From contig CAMLFP010000226.1 in NCBI GenBank assembly GCA_946479335.1, positions 1-9,001 on the forward strand: 9,001 nt of DNA. Reading direction: 5' to 3'. The notes below the pieces were generated by a model. It did no database searches, was not told the DNA's origin, and saw only the letters and a program-made list of their open reading frames with translations. Positions 5,652 to 9,001 of the stretch are shown here, piece by piece. Each line of letters begins with the position of its first letter. Positions within the stretch are counted from its first letter, which is position 1. Position numbers and translations under genes: made by a program. Source of the DNA: an uncultured Archangium sp. Its GTDB lineage: Bacteria; Myxococcota; Myxococcia; Myxococcales; Myxococcaceae.

Positions 5652-7276
5652 GCGCTCCCTCCCCTCACCGGAGCCTGCGGCTCCTGCCTCTCCCCAGGGG
5701 AGAGGCGTTTCTCGCGGTCATGCTCGTGAGCGTCAGCGCCTTCGCGTCGGGCCTCAGCGACCACGGCGAAGATCTCTTCCCCCGCGAGACGTTCGACTTC
5801 GCGCTCGACGGCTATTTCCGCACGCGCGGCGAGTGGCTCTACAATCTCGATCTCGATCGTGGCACCACGCCGTCGGGCAAGCCGCTCTACGCGGTTCCGC
5901 TGTCGGATCCGAAGGGCCAGTCGTTGATGGCGGCCGACATGCGCATGCGCACCGACCTCGCGCTCTACGCGCCGTTCGCGTCGGCCGCGGTGAAGCTGCG
6001 CATCGACCTCATCGACAACCTCACGCTCGGCTCCACGCCGGTGTTGTCGCCGGGCACGGGGAACGCGCCGACGCCCGCCACCACGCCGGGCCAACTGCCG
6101 AACACGCTCTTCCGCCTCAAGCGCGCGTACGGAGAGGTGCTCACGCCCGTCGGCTACTTCGCTGCGGGCCGCATGGGGAACATGTGGGGCCTCGGCATCA
6201 TGGCCAACGGCGGCGACTGCCTCGACTGCAACCTCGGCGACGCCGCTGACCGCCTCGCCTTCGTCACCTCCGTCGCGAATCACCTGTGGGCGCTGGCGTA
6301 CGACTTCAGCGCCGTCGGCCCGACGCAGTTGAAGAAGGACGGCTCGCGACAGCTGATTCTCGACCCGAGCACCAACGTGCACTCCGTGTCGTTCGCGTTC
6401 ATGAACGTGAAGGACGACAACTCGCGCCGCCGCCGTCGGCTCGCCGACAAGTGGACCGTCGAGTACGGGCTCCTCGCGTCGTACCGCTGGCAAGACAACG
6501 ACGTGCCCACCGACTACCTGCCGACGAGCGCGACCGCGCCACTGACGCCGACCTCGGTGATGCAGCGCGGGTACAAGGCGGGCGTCGGCGATGTGTGGCT
6601 GCGCGTGCAGGGCCCGATCTTCAAGGCGGAGCTGGAGTTCGCGCTGTTGGGCGCGGTCATCGATCAGCCCTCGCTGCTGCCCGGCGTGTTGCTGCGCGAC
6701 AAGGCGACGTCGCTGCAGGCCGGCGGCGCGCTCGAGACGACCTTCGGCGCGCCGGAGTCGGTGATTCAGGGCGGCCTCAACTTCGGCTTCGCGAGCGGTG
6801 ACCCGGCGCCCGGTTTCGGCGCGTACCCGCCGGCTGGGCAGACCTCGACGCAGCCCGGTGAACTCGATGGCCCGCAGGCGTCGCTGCCGACCGACACGCG
6901 CGTCGACAACTTCCGCTTCCATCCCGACTACCGGGTCGATCGCATCCTCTTCAATGAGATCGTCGGCACCGTCACCGACGCCTGGTACCTCCGCCCGTGG
7001 GGCCGCGCGCGGCTGCTGGAGTTCTCGAGCTACCAGTTGCTGCTCAACGCCGACGCGACGGTGAGCCGCGCGTTCTACGCCTCCAGCACGCCGGGCAACG
7101 ACCCGATGCTGGGCCTCGAGTTCCACGGGAGCCTCACGTGGGCCGCGAAAGACGGCTTCGACGTGATGGCGGAGTACGCGGCGCTGATTCCGTTCGCTGG
7201 TTTCGACAACCCCGCGCAAGGGCTGAAGGCCCGCCCGGCGCAGATGGCGCGAGTTCGTCTCGCGTGGAGATTCTGA
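5648..7276 (+). CDS. Outer-membrane beta-barrel-like protein, resembles TIGR04551 family
   Basis: A 542-residue protein with a signal peptide: basic n-region to Arg17, hydrophobic 20-33, likely cleavage after A-F-A (33). The mature part is rich in alternating amphipathic strands ending in Arg/Trp/Phe and finishes in W-R-F, the terminal aromatic typical of outer-membrane barrels. Recognisable blocks are DGYFRTRGEWLYNLDLDRG (54-72), RLKRAYGEVLTPVGYFAAGRMGNMWGLG (156-183) and GGDCLDCNLGD (188-198) with a close Cys pair. From memory these fit an uncharacterised myxobacterial family, TIGR04551; I have not searched it. An odd RRRRR run lies at 260-264. The N-terminal codons overlap a palindromic repeat (5670-5706), and the ATG overlaps the hydrolase stop. 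It lies between the hydrolase and lipoprotein B, suggesting a shared envelope role such as a porin or substrate channel. Function unknown. Confidence 0.82.
   Translation: MSAPSPHRSLRLLPLPRGEAFLAVMLVSVSAFASGLSDHGEDLFPRETFDFALDGYFRTRGEWLYNLDLDRGTTPSGKPLYAVPLSDPKGQSLMAADMRMRTDLALYAPFASAAVKLRIDLIDNLTLGSTPVLSPGTGNAPTPATTPGQLPNTLFRLKRAYGEVLTPVGYFAAGRMGNMWGLGIMANGGDCLDCNLGDAADRLAFVTSVANHLWALAYDFSAVGPTQLKKDGSRQLILDPSTNVHSVSFAFMNVKDDNSRRRRRLADKWTVEYGLLASYRWQDNDVPTDYLPTSATAPLTPTSVMQRGYKAGVGDVWLRVQGPIFKAELEFALLGAVIDQPSLLPGVLLRDKATSLQAGGALETTFGAPESVIQGGLNFGFASGDPAPGFGAYPPAGQTSTQPGELDGPQASLPTDTRVDNFRFHPDYRVDRILFNEIVGTVTDAWYLRPWGRARLLEFSSYQLLLNADATVSRAFYASSTPGNDPMLGLEFHGSLTWAAKDGFDVMAEYAALIPFAGFDNPAQGLKARPAQMARVRLAWRF
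5670..5706. repeat. REP-like double palindrome inside the signal-peptide coding region
   Basis: Two adjacent inverted repeats: GGAGCC-TGC-GGCTCC (5670-5684), then ten-base arms GCCTCTCCCC and GGGGAGAGGC around a single A (5686-5706). Together with CCCCTCACC just upstream, this resembles the bipartite REP-type palindromes often scattered between genes of GC-rich Proteobacteria. Here it lies within the first 20 codons of the outer-membrane gene and encodes the basic n-region of its signal peptide (around R8-R17). Confidence 0.65.
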
Positions 7277-7278
7277 AC

Positions 7279-8109
7279 ATGCGACGAGCGCTCTTGTGCA
7301 TCGCAACATTGTTGCTGGCGTGCGGGGACAACCGCACCATCGTGCCGAAGGAGGCGTATCAGGCGGGCTCCGTCGCGCCGCTCGCGTGCGTCCCCAACCT
7401 CGATGGGAAGATTGACGGCACCGAGCTGCAGGCCGCGCTCGACACGCCAGTGCACTACGTGGTGTCGCCCAACGGCGTCTCGCGCCCGGTGTCGCTGACC
7501 GGCGAAGTGAACGAGCAGGGCCAGCGCGAGTGGGACCTCGCCACCGACTACGCCGATGATCGCGTCGCGACGCTGCAAGCCTCGGCGCTGAGCGGCAAGT
7601 GGTTCGCCGCCAGCTTCCCCGATGGGCAGTTCGTTTCTCCGCTCGACCTCGGCGGCACCACGCTGGGCGTCTACCAGCACGACGGCGCGCACCTGCTGCT
7701 GCTCGGGTACGCGTCGAGCGAAGAGAACCCGTCGACCGGCCAGACGCGCGTCGTCTATTCGTCGCCCGTCGTCGTCTACAACTTTCCGCTCGAGGTGGGC
7801 GCGGAGTGGGTCAGCGTCGGCCAGGTCGTCAACGGCGTCATCCGCGGGTTGCCGTACGCGGGGCGCGACACGTACCAGTCGAAGGTCGAGGCGGCCGGCG
7901 TGCTGGATCTCCCCGATGTCTCGTTCACGCAGGCGCTGCGCGTGCGCACCACCACCACCATCGAGCCCGCGGTCGGCAACGTCATCGTGCGCCGCCAGTC
8001 GGGCTGGGTCTTCGAGTGCTTCGGCGAGGTCGCGCGCGCGACGGCGGCTGACGGCGAGACCAACGACGACTTCACCACCACCGCTGAGCTGCGTCGGCTC
8101 GGCCTCTGA
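7279..8109 (+). CDS. Lipoprotein B, diverged paralogue of lipoprotein A
   Basis: A 276-residue protein. The lipoprotein signal is MRRALLCIATLLLAC with lipidated Cys15. It lacks the Cys-rich head and Gly linker of lipoprotein A and goes almost directly to the shared domain. C-VPNLDGKIDGTE (37-49) matches the EF-hand-like motif, SGKWFAASFPDG (105-116) and FPLEVGAEW (169-177) match A, and LRVRTTTTIE (220-229) and ECFGEVA (246-252) close the domain. Cys37 and Cys247 match Cys96 and Cys300 of A, so a disulfide is likely in the periplasm or at the surface. The ATG is 2 nt after the outer-membrane gene stop, and its ribosome site GGAGA is inside that gene's last codons. The longer frame from 6997 is a shadow reading through the upstream gene. 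No known function; the pairing with A suggests two lipoproteins flanking one outer-membrane partner. Confidence 0.87.
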   Translation: MRRALLCIATLLLACGDNRTIVPKEAYQAGSVAPLACVPNLDGKIDGTELQAALDTPVHYVVSPNGVSRPVSLTGEVNEQGQREWDLATDYADDRVATLQASALSGKWFAASFPDGQFVSPLDLGGTTLGVYQHDGAHLLLLGYASSEENPSTGQTRVVYSSPVVVYNFPLEVGAEWVSVGQVVNGVIRGLPYAGRDTYQSKVEAAGVLDLPDVSFTQALRVRTTTTIEPAVGNVIVRRQSGWVFECFGEVARATAADGETNDDFTTTAELRRLGL

Positions 8110-8124
8110 AGAAGGAGCAGCACC

Positions 8125-8412
8125 ATGTGGGAACAATGGAAGAAGGGCTTTGACACCTGGGAGCAGAAGACCGCGGAGTACTTCGAGACGATGCTCAAGT
8201 CGCCGACGGTGCTGCAGCCGATGGGCGCGATGTTGTCGGCGAGCATGAAGGCCAAGGCGGCGACCGAGAAGGCCGCGGCGGCGTGGTGGGGCGCGTGGGG
8301 CCTGCCGACCAAACGTGAGCAGGAGAAGTCGCTCCACACGCTGAACCAGATCAACAGCCGCCTCATCGATCTCGAAGAGAAGCTCGCGGAGCTGCAGTCG
8401 AAGAAGCCCTGA
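8125..8412 (+). CDS. Small PhaE-like PHA synthase subunit / phasin
   Basis: A 95-residue helical, soluble protein. Its N-terminus is Trp-rich (MWEQWKKGFDTWEQKT), a central Ala/Lys helix carries AAWWGAWGLPTKRE at about 52-65, and residues 66-92 form a coiled coil (LHTLNQINSRLIDLEEKLAELQ). The GLPTKRE followed by a coiled coil resembles the C-terminus of PhaE, the partner that activates class III PhaC. At 95 residues it is far shorter than classical PhaE (about 350) and would be a minimal version. It has an excellent ribosome site (AAGGAG, 7-nt spacer) and lies 15 nt after lipoprotein B and 30 nt before the acyl-CoA synthetase. It is on the opposite strand from phaC, about 5.4 kb away. Alternatives: a phasin or another granule-targeting adaptor. 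Family assignment is by eye and moderate. Confidence 0.7.
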   Translation: MWEQWKKGFDTWEQKTAEYFETMLKSPTVLQPMGAMLSASMKAKAATEKAAAAWWGAWGLPTKREQEKSLHTLNQINSRLIDLEEKLAELQSKKP

Positions 8413-8442
8413 ACTCGCGGTCCCTCACGAAAGACCTCCACC

Positions 8443-9001
8443 ATGGACATCACGCCCTTCATCGACCTCAAGCCCGCGCCGCGCGCGATCTTCGACACGC
8501 TGCCGGAGCGCAAGACGCGCGCGCGCTTCATGCTGCCCACGCCCGACGGCGACTGGAGGTCGGTGACCTGGGGCGCGTACGCGAAGGGCATCCGCAACGC
8601 GGCGCTGTTCCTCGCGTCGTCGGGGCTGCAGTCAGGCGAGTGCGCGGCGGTGTTCGCGCCGAACTCGGTGGAGTGGATCTCCGCGGCGATGGCCATCCAG
8701 GCCGTCGGCGGCGTGATGGTGCCCGTGTACCCGGCCAACACCACGAGCCAGGCCGCGTACGTGGTGAAGCACAGCGACACCAAGGTGCTCTTCGTCGACA
8801 CGCCGGCGCTGCTGCAGCGCGTGCTCGAGGCGTGGAGCGACTACGGGCACGTCACGCACATCGTCACCATCTCCACGTTGGACATCGGGCCCATCATCGA
8901 AGGCATGCGCAGCAAGGGGCTGCCGACGCCGCCCGTCGCGGAAGTTGAGCGCAAGCTCGTCTCGTGGGCGCGCGTGCAGGCGCTGGGCGCGGCGCGTGAC
9001 G
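8443..9001 (+). CDS. AMP-dependent acyl-CoA synthetase, N-terminal part (runs off the window)
   Basis: The first 186 residues are visible. The pattern fits the N-terminal domain of ANL-family long-chain acyl-CoA synthetases: DGDWRSVTWGAYAKGIRNAALFL (35-57), an AAVFAPNSVEWISAAMAIQAVGGVMVPVYPANT block (68-100) that is the classic entry-side core, and YVVKHSDTKVLFVDT (106-120). The AMP-binding YTSGTTGxPK motif and catalytic C-terminus lie beyond 9001, so the substrate cannot be judged. The enzyme would make acyl-CoA from a free carboxylic acid, ATP and CoA in the cytoplasm. It is the last visible gene of the plus-strand operon, 30 nt after the PhaE-like gene, with only a weak ribosome site. The context suggests it activates acids destined for storage or beta-oxidation. 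Confidence 0.88.
   Translation, partial: MDITPFIDLKPAPRAIFDTLPERKTRARFMLPTPDGDWRSVTWGAYAKGIRNAALFLASSGLQSGECAAVFAPNSVEWISAAMAIQAVGGVMVPVYPANTTSQAAYVVKHSDTKVLFVDTPALLQRVLEAWSDYGHVTHIVTISTLDIGPIIEGMRSKGLPTPPVAEVERKLVSWARVQALGAARD

Noticed and set aside
6997..7278. N-terminal extension of lipoprotein B back to 6997
   Set aside because: It reads the outer-membrane gene out of frame and would bury the lipoprotein signal that begins at 7279.
7294..7308. TTGTGC-ATC-GCAACA at the start of lipoprotein B, similar to the PhaR-type site
   Set aside because: It lies in the codons of a Leu/Cys/Ala-rich signal peptide and lacks the full TGCA-nnGC-ACAAA pattern, so chance is the simpler explanation.
5324..7309. 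A 661-codon minus-strand open frame opposite the outer-membrane gene
   Set aside because: Arg/Val/Glu-rich shadow with no recognisable motif, antisense to a protein with a signal peptide and barrel-like pattern.
1..9001. CRISPR arrays, tRNA or rRNA genes, insertion sequences, attachment sites, phage genes
   Set aside because: I looked for regularly spaced repeats, cloverleaf-like segments, transposase motifs and flanking direct repeats and saw none.

Overview
The window is GC-rich (about two-thirds by eye) and densely coding. It looks chromosomal and most like a member of the Myxococcota (delta-proteobacterial lineage). The reasons are several predicted lipoproteins, one with a Cys-rich head and a Gly/Asp/Thr-rich linker of the kind common in myxobacteria, an outer-membrane protein resembling a family I associate with myxobacteria (TIGR04551, from memory), PEGA-like sequence in another envelope protein, and high-GC codon use. 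No rRNA, tRNA, transposase, CRISPR array or phage gene is visible. Long Arg-rich reading frames opposite most genes are shadows of high-GC3 coding.

Layout. Positions 1-918 (minus) hold the 5' part of a secreted envelope protein that runs off the left edge: signal peptide, beta-rich body, PEGA-like C-terminus. Positions 1112-3676 (minus) form a polyhydroxyalkanoate (PHA) cluster, read right to left: phaR (regulator), a phasin-like granule protein, a PhaC-type synthase-fold protein, and an acetate/succinate-type transporter (AceTr family) whose start codon lies 3 nt after the phaC stop. The segment from phaR to the phasin carries repeated TGCA-nnGC-ACAAA elements that are good candidates for PhaR operators. 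A strong hairpin separates phasin from phaC.

Positions 3769-9001 (plus) form a tightly packed operon divergent from phaR: lipoprotein A, a lipid-anchored alpha/beta hydrolase, an outer-membrane barrel-like protein, lipoprotein B (a diverged paralogue of A), a small PhaE-like PHA synthase subunit or phasin, and the start of an AMP-forming acyl-CoA synthetase that runs off the right edge. Gene junctions are 1-nt and 4-nt overlaps followed by gaps of 2, 15 and 30 nt, so co-transcription is very likely.

How it may work together (inference). PHA-synthesis parts lie in both divergent operons, with an envelope cassette embedded in the right one. One economical reading is a capture-to-storage route: a surface or periplasmic lipoprotein hydrolase releases acyl groups, an outer-membrane protein and paired lipoproteins handle them, an acyl-CoA synthetase activates them, and PhaC with its helical partner stores them. 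Small carboxylates would enter through the AceTr transporter. The most unusual single feature is that the PhaC-like protein has Ser where PHA synthases have their nucleophilic Cys, so its activity may differ from classical polymerisation.
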